Positions 7,067 to 16,330 of a stretch of DNA of 42,273 nt are shown piece by piece. The first letter of the stretch is position 1; the number at the start of each line of letters is the position of its first letter. The notes below the pieces were generated by a model. It ran no database searches. It was not told where the DNA came from and worked only from the letters and a program-made list of their open reading frames with translations. This DNA comes from Dehalococcoidia bacterium (lineage in GTDB: Bacteria > Chloroflexota > Dehalococcoidia > Lucifugimonadales > Lucifugimonadaceae): the NCBI GenBank assembly GCA_030747175.1, contig JASLLE010000014.1, forward strand, positions 1 through 42,273. Direction: 5' to 3'. The position numbers and the translations under genes were made by a program.

Positions 7067-8245
7067 CTATCTGGCAGGCGGCGGCGGGATCTTCCAGTCC
7101 CGCAGGCGGGAGAGGCCTTCGTCCACCCTGTCGTCACCAAGGGTAAGCGATAACCGTATGTAACCCTCACCGGATTCCCCGTAAGAACTGCCCGGGGTTA
7201 CGACGATATCTCGCTCTTCAAGCAGCGCGTTGGCGAACCCTTCGGACGTGTACCCCTCGGGCACTCGCGTCCAGACGTACAGACCGGCCTGCGGCGCTAT
7301 TACAGCCAGCCCGATGGAACGTAGGGCGTCTACTACCCTGTCCCGCCGATCCTGATATCCCCGGTTGTTCTCGATCACCCAGTCGCCGTGGTTGTCCAGC
7401 GCCTCGATCGCCATTTCCTGAACAGCCTGCGGAACACCGGAATCCAGGTTGGACTTGATCACCCGCAGGGCCTCTACGAGATCAGCGTTCCCGACGGCAG
7501 CGCCGACTCGCCAGCCGGTCATGTTGAAGGTCTTGGACAGGGAGTGGAACTCCATGCCGACATCCATCGCACCATCGGCCTGGAGGAAGCTGGCCGCCTC
7601 GTAACCGTCGTACACGATCTCGCTGTAGCAGTTATCGTGCAGGACGATGAGATCATTGGATTTTGCGTATTCCACGACCCTGTTGAAGTACTCGAGCGGA
7701 GCGACGCCGCCGGTGGGATTGTTCGGATAGTTCAGCCAGAAGATCCTGGCATTTCTGGCGACATCGGACGGGATGTCGTCCAGATCAACCAGCCACCCGG
7801 CCTCTTCGTGCATCGGAACCTTGTAGCTGACGCCCCCGGCGAAGATGGTGCCGACGTCGTAGACCGGGTAGGCCGGGTCCGGCATGATCGCCACGTCGCC
7901 CGGGTTCAAGAATGCCAGCGCCGCGTGGCCGATGCCCTCCTTGGCGCCGATGAGGCTGATCGCCTCGGTCTCAGGGTCCAGCTTCACGCCGAACCTGCGC
8001 TCGTACCAGTCGGTTACCGACTTCCGGAACTCGGGAAGCCCCTCGGATTCCGGGTAACGGTGGTTGGGGGCGTTGCGTGTGCCTTTGTCCAGCGCGTCGA
8101 GGATGAATCCGGGCGTCTCCCGGTCCGGGTCGCCAATCCCAAACGAAATCACATCGATGCCCTGCGCCTTCTTGGCGGCGATCGTGCGTGAGATAGTGAC
8201 GAAGGGGTACTCGGGCAGCTGGTTGACGCGATCGGCGATGTGCAT
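7067..8245 (-). CDS. dapL: LL-diaminopimelate aminotransferase-like class I/II aminotransferase
   Basis: A 392-residue fold-type I PLP aminotransferase. Landmarks are FGIGDPDRETP, YPESEGLPEFR, LIGAKEGIGH, the NYPNNPTGG motif and the PLP lysine K238 in SLSKTF. These match the DapL family, which converts tetrahydrodipicolinate and glutamate directly to LL-diaminopimelate, skipping acylated intermediates. The next gene upstream in the same direction is dapF, the epimerase that would act on its product, which supports the assignment. DapL paralogues that act on other amino acids exist, so specificity is likely but unproven. Confidence 0.85.
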   Translation of the reverse strand: MHIADRVNQLPEYPFVTISRTIAAKKAQGIDVISFGIGDPDRETPGFILDALDKGTRNAPNHRYPESEGLPEFRKSVTDWYERRFGVKLDPETEAISLIGAKEGIGHAALAFLNPGDVAIMPDPAYPVYDVGTIFAGGVSYKVPMHEEAGWLVDLDDIPSDVARNARIFWLNYPNNPTGGVAPLEYFNRVVEYAKSNDLIVLHDNCYSEIVYDGYEAASFLQADGAMDVGMEFHSLSKTFNMTGWRVGAAVGNADLVEALRVIKSNLDSGVPQAVQEMAIEALDNHGDWVIENNRGYQDRRDRVVDALRSIGLAVIAPQAGLYVWTRVPEGYTSEGFANALLEERDIVVTPGSSYGESGEGYIRLSLTLGDDRVDEGLSRLRDWKIPPPPAR

Positions 8246-8338
8246 GGTTTTTGGATTTCCCGGGAATGCGAAATGAATTGGTGAATCAGGCTGAGGTGAG
8301 TCGGCGTTTCAGGTTTGCTGGAAGTCTCTATTTCTCAG

Positions 8339-8372
8339 GTCATTCTGAGCCGAGGCGAAGGATCTCGCCGCT
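8339..8372. repeat. TCATTCTGAGCC-type repeat
   Basis: The unit begins GTCATTCTGAGCCG and ends GAAGGATCTCGCCG, matching 30484-30515 closely. A second, decayed unit (CGGCGAGATTCACTTCGAGAGCCTCAG) follows at about 8412-8439 in opposite orientation. Both lie in the 290-bp gap between dapL and dapF; nothing else is visible in that gap. Confidence 0.7.
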
Positions 8373-8535
8373 GGATGACGGCCGCACGGCGGATCATCTT
8401 GCGTTCGACAACCGGCGAGATTCACTTCGAGAGCCTCAGCACAAACTCCGTCGCTGGCTCCTCAGACTGACATATTGCGGTATCTGCGAAGTCGAAAGAG
8501 GCAGTGTAGGTCGAACGGCCGTTGACGGGGAGGCC

Positions 8536-9390
8536 TCAATCGGGCCAGACACCTTCGTATACCTCGACAGCCGGGCCTTCAAGGTAGATCTCGCCCTGCC
8601 CGGGCCATGTGATGCGTAACTCTCCGCCGGGAACCTGGACGCGAACCGTGTCGTCGGTAAAACCGTGAAGCTTTGCGGCCACCGCCGTCGCGGTCGTCCC
8701 GGTGCCGGAAGACAGGGTTTCCCCTGCCCCACGCTCAAAAATCCGGGCCTTGAGCGTCCCGGAATCGATGACGTTGGCGATCTCGAAGTTGATCCTGTTC
8801 GGAAATAACGGATGGCTCTCGACGTGCGGTCCGATCTCCAGTAATGGAAAATCGTCCACGTCCTCTTCAGGAAACACCACTGCGTGCGGGTTGCCCACAG
8901 ACAGGCATGTCACCTTGAGCCGTCGGCCTCCGGCCTCGATCTCGTAGTCGAGAACGCGCTCCGGATTGCTCATAGCCTGCGCATCCACAGGTATTTCGGA
9001 CGGCGTCAACTCCGGTTCTCCCATGGCGACGCGCGCCGCCGTCATCACCTCGCCGTCCATCGTGGGCACAACCGTACGGACGCCGCCTCCGGTCTCCACG
9101 ATCAGTCCGTCAGGGCCGGGCACAGCGATCTTGCGGTCGATCACAAACTTGGCGAACAGTCGTATGCCATTCCCGCTCATCTCGGCTTCCGACCCATCCG
9201 GGTTGTAGATCCTCATTCGGACCTGCGCCACGTCCGAATCCTGGACAAGGGTTATCCCGTCAGACCCGACACCGAAGTTGAGCCGGCTCATGGCGACCGA
9301 AAGCTCGCCCCAGTCCCGGCCGAGCCCGCGCCCGTCTATGGCGATGTAGTCGTTCCCGGCTCCGTGGAGTTTGACGAATGGCAGCGCCAA
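8536..9390 (-). CDS. dapF: Diaminopimelate epimerase-family protein with both catalytic cysteines replaced
   Basis: DapF interconverts LL- and meso-diaminopimelate for lysine and peptidoglycan. Substrate-binding landmarks are present: KLHGAGNDY, NPDGSEAEMSGNGIR, VGNPHAV, FERGAGET and SGTGTT. Yet the first catalytic cysteine (normally GNGxRC) is leucine (L78 in IRLFAKF) and the second (normally ACGTG) is serine (S228 in LSSGTG). I start at the TTG at 9390, since AAGGGG lies six bases upstream and the product begins at the family's usual point; an ATG at 9457-9459 would add 23 residues with a poor ribosome site. The neighbour dapL suggests lysine synthesis. Whether epimerase activity survives is doubtful. 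Confidence 0.85.
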   Translation of the reverse strand: MALPFVKLHGAGNDYIAIDGRGLGRDWGELSVAMSRLNFGVGSDGITLVQDSDVAQVRMRIYNPDGSEAEMSGNGIRLFAKFVIDRKIAVPGPDGLIVETGGGVRTVVPTMDGEVMTAARVAMGEPELTPSEIPVDAQAMSNPERVLDYEIEAGGRRLKVTCLSVGNPHAVVFPEEDVDDFPLLEIGPHVESHPLFPNRINFEIANVIDSGTLKARIFERGAGETLSSGTGTTATAVAAKLHGFTDDTVRVQVPGGELRITWPGQGEIYLEGPAVEVYEGVWPD

Positions 9391-9518
9391 AAATGGCCCC
9401 TTCCCGATATAGATATCTCTCGAATCAACCGAAGCGAATGCGACCCCGGAACATGACATTCTAGGGACCCCAGGCGAGCCGGTAAACGGGTCATTTAGGG
9501 TTGTGTTTTGCCTGGTGT

Positions 9519-10484
9519 TTAGTTTGAAGCGGCCTCACATAACCATGATGACACTAATCCGTCAGCCGCCCGAAGGGTGCTCTCAGGTTCGCGCCCATCG
9601 AACCAGGTAATACGTTCGTCACCGCTTGAGAACCAGTTGTCCTGGTGTCGCGCCAGGCTTCGTGTCGCCCGTCTCGTCGCATGCACCGCATCGGCGTAAC
9701 TCCGCTCACCCGCGAGGTAACCGGCCAGCTCCCTGTAGCCGATCCCGGTCATCGCCGGCGCGCTCAAAGGTATGCCTCGCTCGACCATGCTCCGCACTTC
9801 ATCCACCCAGCCGTCCATCAACATGCCGTCAATTCGGGCATCGATACGGGCGTAAAGCCTCTCCCGTGACACCTTGAGCCCAATTATCAAAGCGTCATAC
9901 GGGGGCTCTTCAGTGCGCCGCGGGCCGATATTCGCACCCGATTGTGCGACCTCAATAGCCCGGATTACCCGGCGCACGTTACGGGAGTCGATACGTTCAG
10001 CCGCTTCCGGATCAATATCCTTCAGACGCGCGTAAACCACATCCCCGCCCTTATCTCTCGCCTCGCGTTCGAGCTCAGATCGCAGTTCCGCGTCTGGCGG
10101 CACCCTCGGCACGTTCCACCCTTCGAGCAATCCCCACACGTACTGCCCCGCCCCACCTGCCAGAACCGGAATCGATTCCCGGGCTGTAATGCCGCTGACG
10201 ACTTTCCTTGCCGCATCGAGATAATCAGCCAGCCCGAACGGGTCTTCCGGTTCCAGGAAATCGATCAGGTGGTGTGGCGCCGATGCCAGCTCGTCCGCTG
10301 ACGGCTTTGCGGTCCCGATATCGAAGCCGCGATAAAACAGCCGGGAATCTGAGTTAACCACCTCGCCGTTGAACGCCCGGGCCAGGTGGATCGCCAGAGC
10401 CGTTTTGCCCGCGGCAGTTGGCCCGACGATGGCAAGCAATGGCGGCTTTGCCAGTTTTCTTTCCGGCGAGTTCGTGCTCGACAT
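9519..10484 (-). CDS. miaA: tRNA dimethylallyltransferase
   Basis: MiaA adds a dimethylallyl group to A37 of tRNAs reading UNN codons. The product of about 321 residues has the P-loop VGPTAAGKTALA, the substrate motif VNSDSRLFYRGFDIGTAKP, GGAGQYVWGLLEGW, and the C-terminal MTGIGYRELAGYL and TRRATRSLARHQDNWF segments. The ATG at 10484 is used; an in-frame TTG at 10526 overlapping the end of tpiA would add 14 residues. It follows tpiA directly in a minus-strand run with pgk and the prenyl synthase, whose isoprenoid output feeds its cosubstrate. The 128 bases to dapF hold no gene. Confidence 0.95.
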   Translation of the reverse strand: MSSTNSPERKLAKPPLLAIVGPTAAGKTALAIHLARAFNGEVVNSDSRLFYRGFDIGTAKPSADELASAPHHLIDFLEPEDPFGLADYLDAARKVVSGITARESIPVLAGGAGQYVWGLLEGWNVPRVPPDAELRSELEREARDKGGDVVYARLKDIDPEAAERIDSRNVRRVIRAIEVAQSGANIGPRRTEEPPYDALIIGLKVSRERLYARIDARIDGMLMDGWVDEVRSMVERGIPLSAPAMTGIGYRELAGYLAGERSYADAVHATRRATRSLARHQDNWFSSGDERITWFDGREPESTLRAADGLVSSWLCEAASN

Positions 10485-10509
10485 CGTTGAATGACGACTG
10501 CGCTGTCCG

Positions 10510-11265
10510 TCAACCGGACGCAGCAAACGCCTCGACTATGTGTGAGAAGGCGTGCCCGTCCAGGCTCGCCCCGCCGACCAGCGCGCCATCGACGTCGGGG
10601 GAAGCAGCGTAGGAAGCGGCGTTGTCGACGTTGACACTGCCCCCGTACAGGATCGGAACGGCATCGGCGGTATCGGACGAATACAAAGAAGCCAGCGCGT
10701 TGCGAATCGCCGAAGCCATCTCCTGTGCGATCTCAGGAGATGCGGCCCTGCCGGTGCCGATCGCCCAGACCGGTTCGTATGCGATCAATACCCCTGAGAG
10801 GTCAGGCATTTCCGCCAGGCTGCCCTTCACCTGGGAGGCCACGAAGCTCTCCGCTTCCCCGGAGTCGCGAACACCGAGAGACTCGCCAACACACACGATT
10901 GGGCGCAGGCCGGCTGCCAGCGCGGCCCCTGCTTTCGCCGCGGTCGTGGCGTCGTCCTCGCCGTACATGGACCGCCGTTCTGAGTGGCCCACGATCACGT
11001 AAGTGCATAACCCGGCCAGCATGTCTGCCGACAACTCCCCGGTATGCGCTCCCCGGGGATGGGCGCTAAGGTCCTGCGCGCCGATGAAAACGCTCGATTC
11101 ATTGAGCGCCATCGACACCGGTAACAGCGATACCGCCGGCGGGCAAACGATCGTCGTCACGCCGTTGACGCCGGATACGCCGGCGGCGATTGCCCGCGCC
11201 AGCGCCGATGCTTCGGCGAGCGTTGTGTTCATTTTCCAGTTGCCAGCGACTACCGGCGTTCGCAT
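10510..11265 (-). CDS. tpiA: Triosephosphate isomerase
   Basis: A 251-residue TIM barrel of normal length that interconverts dihydroxyacetone phosphate and glyceraldehyde 3-phosphate. Seen are the substrate lysine in AGNWKMN, the catalytic histidine in VGHSERR, the catalytic glutamate and loop 6 in AYEPVWAIGTGRAA, and the phosphate-binding GGSVN. It lies 18 bp after pgk, the usual glycolytic pairing, and just before miaA. Confidence 0.97.
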   Translation of the reverse strand: MRTPVVAGNWKMNTTLAEASALARAIAAGVSGVNGVTTIVCPPAVSLLPVSMALNESSVFIGAQDLSAHPRGAHTGELSADMLAGLCTYVIVGHSERRSMYGEDDATTAAKAGAALAAGLRPIVCVGESLGVRDSGEAESFVASQVKGSLAEMPDLSGVLIAYEPVWAIGTGRAASPEIAQEMASAIRNALASLYSSDTADAVPILYGGSVNVDNAASYAASPDVDGALVGGASLDGHAFSHIVEAFAASG

Positions 11266-11283
11266 TCTCCCCCCTCGTTAAGG

Positions 11284-12519
11284 CTAGTCACCTGGTCGAT
11301 CTGCCGGTTCGGTCACATCTAGCAAAGCGGCCACTCCCGGCAGTGTCTTGCCTTCAAGGTACTCCAGCGACGCCCCGCCGCCGGTCGAAACATGGGTGAT
11401 CCGATCTCGAAGACCTAGCTCCCCGACAGCAGCGGCCGTCGATCCTCCGCCGACAACGCTGACGCAATCGTCGTTCGCAGCGATCGCTTCAGCCACCGCG
11501 GTCGTCCCGCTGGCGAAGGCGGACCACTCAAACACGCCCATCGGGCCGTTCCAGATAATCGTTTTGGCCCCGGCGATCTCCCCGGCAAATGCGGCGGCCG
11601 ATTCGGGGCCGATATCGAGGACAAGCGCGCCATCGCTTATGGCAGAGACACTTACCGTGGACGGCTCTGCGCCCTCCCTGAATTCCATCGCCGTTATGAC
11701 ATCCGTGGGGGTCAATATCCGGGCCTGTGAATCCTTCAACAGCGAACGAGCCACTTCGATTTCGTCGAAATCCGATGGGTCGGCATCCACGTGACCCGCC
11801 GCGGCCAGGAACGTTTTGACCATTCCCCCACCGATCAGCACCGTGTCTACCCGGCTCGCCAGGTGCCTGAGAACGGCGATCTTGTCAGATACCTTCGCAC
11901 CGCCGATCACGGCGACCACCGGCCGGACCGGGTTTTCAAGGCAGGCGGCGAGCATCTCCAGCTCCCGGGCCATCAACAACCCGGCCACAGCCGGCATGTT
12001 CTCCGCAACGCCCACCGTCGACGCATGTGCGCGGTGCGCCGCGCCGAAAGCGTCGTTAACAAATACGTCGCCAAGCGAGGCAAGCTTGCGCGCGAACCCG
12101 GGGTCGTTCGTCTCTTCCCGCTTGTTGAAGCGTAGATTCTCTAACAGGGCGACATCGCCCGGCTTCATTGATTCCACCACGAGCATCGGCACCTTGCCCG
12201 CGGGACCCCGGCCATCCATCACCTCAACGCCCAGTAGCTCCGATAGCCGTTCACGCACGGGAGTAAGCCGCAGTTCCGGGTCCACCTCGCCGCCCGGCCT
12301 GCCCATGTGGGAGCACAGCATCACGCGACACCCGCGATCACGCAGGTACTCAATAGTCGGCAGCGCCGCCCGTATGCGTGAATCGTCTGAAATCCGGCGG
12401 CTCCCCGGTGTTGCGGAAGAAACAGGGCCTGTCGTAGGAACGTTGAAGTCCACCCGCACCAGAACACGGCAATCCTGGAGATCGACATCTTCTACGGTCT
12501 TCTTACCGGCCGCAGGCAT
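11284..12519 (-). CDS. pgk: Phosphoglycerate kinase
   Basis: A 411-residue two-domain kinase that makes ATP from 1,3-bisphosphoglycerate. N-terminal RVDFNVP with the substrate HMGRP motif, ENLRF, the FVNDAFGAAHRAHAS signature, the domain-linking GGAKVSDKI, and the C-terminal IWNGPMGVFE and VVGGGSTAAA nucleotide segments are all present. A short insertion (residues about 31-43, rich in S, T and P) interrupts the first strand-loop. Its ATG directly abuts the stop of the prenyl synthase, so the genes are coupled, and tpiA follows. Confidence 0.97.
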   Translation of the reverse strand: MPAAGKKTVEDVDLQDCRVLVRVDFNVPTTGPVSSATPGSRRISDDSRIRAALPTIEYLRDRGCRVMLCSHMGRPGGEVDPELRLTPVRERLSELLGVEVMDGRGPAGKVPMLVVESMKPGDVALLENLRFNKREETNDPGFARKLASLGDVFVNDAFGAAHRAHASTVGVAENMPAVAGLLMARELEMLAACLENPVRPVVAVIGGAKVSDKIAVLRHLASRVDTVLIGGGMVKTFLAAAGHVDADPSDFDEIEVARSLLKDSQARILTPTDVITAMEFREGAEPSTVSVSAISDGALVLDIGPESAAAFAGEIAGAKTIIWNGPMGVFEWSAFASGTTAVAEAIAANDDCVSVVGGGSTAAAVGELGLRDRITHVSTGGGASLEYLEGKTLPGVAALLDVTEPADRPGD

Positions 12520-13610
12520 CTAGGCTTCCCCGCCCGTTGTCGATTTACCAGTCGCAGCCCTGGGAGCGACGACGCCATCCGGCATCGCCAGGAAACAGGC
12601 CGCTTCACTCAACAGTTCTATTGCGACGGGCGGCAACTTCGCCGCCTCCAGCGCTGACATGGCCTCGTCCAGCAGGTGGGAAATTGTCGTTAACGAGAAC
12701 TTTCTAGCCTCCGCGGCGTCCAGCAGCTCGGTCAGCGATACGATGGACGCGGGATCGATCACCCGCTGCATGTAGATCTCACCAACTCGGCGGCGATGCG
12801 TGGGAGACCCGGATTCGACCACGTATGCCACGGGAAGCGTTTTCTTTTTGGCGACGAGCCGCCCCTGCCGGGTTTCATCGCGCTCCCCGTCCGGCCAGAA
12901 CAGATCACAGTCATCGGCGACCCTGATCGCCGCTCCAAGCTTGCGTCCAAACTCATTGAGGCCCCCGGCGACGGCCTCACCGGTTTCGCCACCGGCCCGG
13001 GCGCCAAGTTGCAGAGCGCAGGCGAGCAAGGCTCCCGTCTGCGATTCTGACATCGAAAGATACTCATCCACCCCGACATCAAGCCGCTCCTGTAATGTGA
13101 TGTCCCGGTACTGGCCCTCGCAGGTATCGAGATTAGCCTCATCCAGCACGCGAATCGCGTCCGCTACCGATTCGGACGGGATCCCGTTATTGCGGGCCTC
13201 GAAAAGCGCAAGGCGCGCAAGGGCGTGCATCCCGTCTCCCGTATTGATGGCCTGCGCCGGTCCCCATGACCACACACGGAGGCGCGTCCATCGCGCTCGG
13301 AGTTGCCGTCACGGATGTCGTCATGGATCAGCATGTGGTTGTACAGGTATTCGACCGCACAGGCGTGAGGCAATGCATCAGCGTAGTTGCCGCCCAGGGC
13401 CTGACAGGCCAATAGAACAAGCGCGCCGTGGGCCCGCAGTGGCGGGGCCGAGATGCGTTCCTCGCCCGTCGTCTCCGCCCAGCCCATGTGATAGCCCATC
13501 ATCCGGTAGAGCGGCAACGGGCGATCCGCGACGAGCGCCTTGAGCGCCGACTCCAGCTCATCCCGGTGTTCGGTCAATCCGGCCGGTGGGCTCCCGGACA
13601 TCGTCGTCAT
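12520..13610 (-). pseudogene. Polyprenyl (farnesyl/geranylgeranyl) diphosphate synthase interrupted by a frameshift
   Basis: Two overlapping frames together make one isoprenyl diphosphate synthase of about 362 residues. The N-terminal part (start 13610) carries EYLYNHMLIHDDIRDGN with the first aspartate-rich motif DDIRD and runs to GRASV. The rest continues in another frame as WSWGPAQAINTGDGM, exactly where the family continues. The break lies in a CA/GT dinucleotide run at 13270-13277 with one repeat too many. The second aspartate-rich motif reads ADDCDLF, lacking the last aspartate, and KKKTLPVAY follows. It may be a true pseudogene, an assembly error or a frameshift read through; intact ends favour the latter two. 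Sua5 lies 80 bp upstream. Confidence 0.85.
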
Positions 13611-13690
13611 AGGTCGGCGTCACCATTCAACTGTCTGTGCCAATAGAAATATCAAGACCGCCCGCCGCACCTGGAACGTCAGGCGCGCCC

Positions 13691-14350
13691 TCAGCCGCCG
13701 GCTCCGCTCGCGACATCCGGGTACACGCATTGCAGCGCTCCCAGTGAAATCGCGCCGTGCCGCCGGACTAACGGGGGATCGACCGTGAAGTCTACGACCG
13801 TGGAAGCGGCCTCGTGCGCCCCGCAAACGCCATCGACGATGAATCCAAGCGCATCACAGAACGCGGCTTTCACCTCCCCCGCGGTCTTCAACGGCCTTTC
13901 GCCGGATCGATTGGCAGAGGTTCCGGTGATCGGGCCGCCAACGGCGCGTGCAATATCCCGGGGCGTTAAGTGATCCGGTACACGCACGCCAACGGTGCCC
14001 GCACCGGCGGAGACTACATCCGGAATACGGTCCACCGCATCGAGCACAAGCGTCAGAGCGCCCGGCCAGAATGCCCCGGCCAGGGCGGCGGCGCCATCCG
14101 GCACAGATGCGGCGACCAGGAGTAGATCCTCGGGAACCGCGATCAAGAGGGGGACCGGGCTGTTCGCGGGCCTGCCCTTGGCGGCAAATAGCAAGTCAAC
14201 GGCGGCAGCGTTGAAAGGATCTACACCGAGTCCATAGAAAGTATCGGTTGGGAAAGCGACCACTCCCCCACTCCGAATCACGGCGGCGGCTTGAACAACT
14301 GACTCCTCCGGCGGAGGACCGGAATCGCGCCGGTTCGCGTCGGGGCTCAA
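13691..14350 (-). CDS. Threonylcarbamoyl-AMP synthase (Sua5/YciO/YrdC family)
   Basis: A 219-residue single YrdC domain. Key phrases are GGVVAFPTDTFYGLGVD, LFAAKGRPANSPVPLLI (the K-R-P segment binds ATP and bicarbonate/threonine), PGALTLVL, VGVRVPDH and ITGTSANRSGE. The enzyme makes the precursor of the t6A37 modification in ANN-decoding tRNAs. The C-terminal Sua5 domain is absent, so it is TsaC-like. It heads the minus-strand run and diverges from guaA. Interestingly the run also holds miaA, a second position-37 modification enzyme. Confidence 0.92.
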   Translation of the reverse strand: MSPDANRRDSGPPPEESVVQAAAVIRSGGVVAFPTDTFYGLGVDPFNAAAVDLLFAAKGRPANSPVPLLIAVPEDLLLVAASVPDGAAALAGAFWPGALTLVLDAVDRIPDVVSAGAGTVGVRVPDHLTPRDIARAVGGPITGTSANRSGERPLKTAGEVKAAFCDALGFIVDGVCGAHEAASTVVDFTVDPPLVRRHGAISLGALQCVYPDVASGAGG

Positions 14351-14472
14351 AGTAGAAGTCCGTGCGGGGGCAACCTACAGCTCCCGGGTTCACTGGTGAG
14401 AGGTCAACGTAACCGAACTCCGCCCGCCTCCTGCGGATAGGCGCGAGCAACGGCGTCCACGAACGATTTACG

Positions 14473-14501
14473 TTGACGGAGTTTAGCACGGGTGCTAGCT
14501 T
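14473..14501 (+). promoter_or_regulatory. Sigma-70-type promoter for the purine operon
   Basis: TTGACG (14473-14478) and TAGCTT (14496-14501) are separated by exactly 17 bases, with a TGC just before the -10 box as in extended -10 promoters. The expected start is near 14508, about 35 bases before the guaA ATG. No purine riboswitch or operator is evident in 14351-14543. Confidence 0.6.
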
Positions 14502-14543
14502 TGAACGTCTCGCCGCACACCCTTCAGCGCCGGTTCCCTGGAC

Positions 14544-16277
14544 ATGCCAGATCCCTCCGGCAGACCTGCACCGGGAGATATGCCAGAAGACGCCGCGCAG
14601 ACTCCTCAAGAAGCTCTCGAACAGGCGGTCGCCGACAGCCGCCGAATCTCAACGACGGGCGACATTGAGGTCGCCACTTATCTGGAAATCGCCCAGGGTG
14701 AGCGAGTCCGTGGCGGACGCCCGGACCAGGACACATCGGAACCGGAAACAGTCCTCATCATGGACTTCGGCGCCCAGTACACGCACCTCATCGCGCGGCG
14801 AGTGCGCGAGGCACATGTGTTCTGTGAAATCGTCCCCCATTCGACAACTAGCGCAGCGCTGGAAGGCAAGAACGTCGTCGGGATAATCCTTTCGGGCGGC
14901 CCCAACAGCGTCTACGAAGAGGGAGCGCCACTGGCGCCCGGCTGGGTCTTCGAGGCCGGGGTTCCGATCCTCGGCATCTGTTACGGGATGCAGGCGCTCG
15001 CCCACCAGCTCGGCGGGGTGGTCGCCGCAGGGTTGCAGCAGGAGTACGGATACGCCGTCATCCATCGTAATGACCAGACTACTGCACTGCTTGACGGCAT
15101 GGATGAAGCATCACCCGTCTGGATGAGTCATGGGGACCGGATCGAAACGCTCCCGCCGGGCTTCAAATCTCTCGCTTACTCGGAAAACTCCCCGGTCGCC
15201 GCCATCGGCAACGAGAACGGCATCTACGGCATACAGTTCCACCCGGAAGTGGTGCACACGCCGCAGGGCGCGAAACTCCTCAGCAACTTCGTCCACAAGA
15301 TCTGCGGCGCATCGGGCGACTGGACGCCGGGCCACTTCGTCACCGAGGCGATCGACCGCATCAGGCAGCAGGTCGGTGGCGGCAAGGTCATTTGCGCCCT
15401 GTCGGGAGGTGTGGACTCGGCCGTCGCCGCCGTGCTGCTGCATCGAGCCATCGGCGACAACCTCACCTGCATATTCGTCAACAACGGACTACTGCGCCGG
15501 GAAGAGGCGGATCGGGTCCAAGCGGTGTTCGGCCGCACACTCGGGTTGAAGCTTCGCTACATCGACGCATCAGAACGCTTTCTCTCGGCCCTGAAGGACG
15601 TGACGGACCCCGAGGAGAAACGGAAGATCATCGGCCGGGAGTTCATCGGCGTGTTCGAGGAAGAGGCGGACGAACTGGGCGAGGTCGACTTCCTGGCACA
15701 GGGGACCCTGTACCCGGACGTAATCGAGAGCACGAGCGCCGAGACCACGGCGGCGCACGTCATCAAGTCCCATCACAACGTCGGCGGCCTGCCCGAGCAC
15801 ATGGACCTGAAACTCGTGGAGCCTCTCCGTTACCTGTTCAAGGACGAGGTCCGGCTGGCCGGTGCAGAGCTTGGAATCGCACCGGAGGTGCTCAACAGGC
15901 AACCCTTCCCGGGACCGGGCCTTGCAATCAGGGTGATCGGCGACATCACGTTCGAGAAACTTGAAACACTCCGCGGCGCTGACTGGATAGTCATGGACGA
16001 GATCAAGAACGATGGCCTCTACGATCAACTATGGCAGTCGTTCGCTGTGCTCACCGACACCAGGACCGTCGGCGTGATGGGCGACAGGCGTACCTACAGC
16101 TACGTGGTGGCGATCCGCGCCGTGACCAGTGACGATGCCATGACCGCAGACTGGGCCAAGTTGCCCTACGACACGCTGGACCGCATTTCAAACCGAATCG
16201 TGAACGAGGTCCCGCAAATAAACCGGGTGGTCCTGGACATAACCAGCAAACCTCCGGGCACGATCGAGTGGGAGTAG
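14544..16277 (+). CDS. guaA: GMP synthase (glutamine-hydrolysing)
   Basis: GuaA aminates XMP to GMP. The class I glutamine amidotransferase domain shows SGGPNSVY, the nucleophile C146 in GICYGMQ, and HPEV. The ATP-pyrophosphatase domain shows the PP-loop [12 protein letters not shown], and the dimerisation domain has [12 protein letters not shown] and the end IEWE. The 577-residue product has about 65 extra N-terminal residues before [10 protein letters not shown], absent from typical GuaA; a start further in would need a non-ATG codon. It opens a plus-strand purine operon and overlaps the next frame. Confidence 0.96.
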   Translation: MPDPSGRPAPGDMPEDAAQTPQEALEQAVADSRRISTTGDIEVATYLEIAQGERVRGGRPDQDTSEPETVLIMDFGAQYTHLIARRVREAHVFCEIVPHSTTSAALEGKNVVGIILSGGPNSVYEEGAPLAPGWVFEAGVPILGICYGMQALAHQLGGVVAAGLQQEYGYAVIHRNDQTTALLDGMDEASPVWMSHGDRIETLPPGFKSLAYSENSPVAAIGNENGIYGIQFHPEVVHTPQGAKLLSNFVHKICGASGDWTPGHFVTEAIDRIRQQVGGGKVICALSGGVDSAVAAVLLHRAIGDNLTCIFVNNGLLRREEADRVQAVFGRTLGLKLRYIDASERFLSALKDVTDPEEKRKIIGREFIGVFEEEADELGEVDFLAQGTLYPDVIESTSAETTAAHVIKSHHNVGGLPEHMDLKLVEPLRYLFKDEVRLAGAELGIAPEVLNRQPFPGPGLAIRVIGDITFEKLETLRGADWIVMDEIKNDGLYDQLWQSFAVLTDTRTVGVMGDRRTYSYVVAIRAVTSDDAMTADWAKLPYDTLDRISNRIVNEVPQINRVVLDITSKPPGTIEWE

Positions 16278-16330
16278 CCGGTCCCCTGGCTGCAATGCAC
16301 ATGCGTAGCAACGGCACAAAAAGGTCCCCG

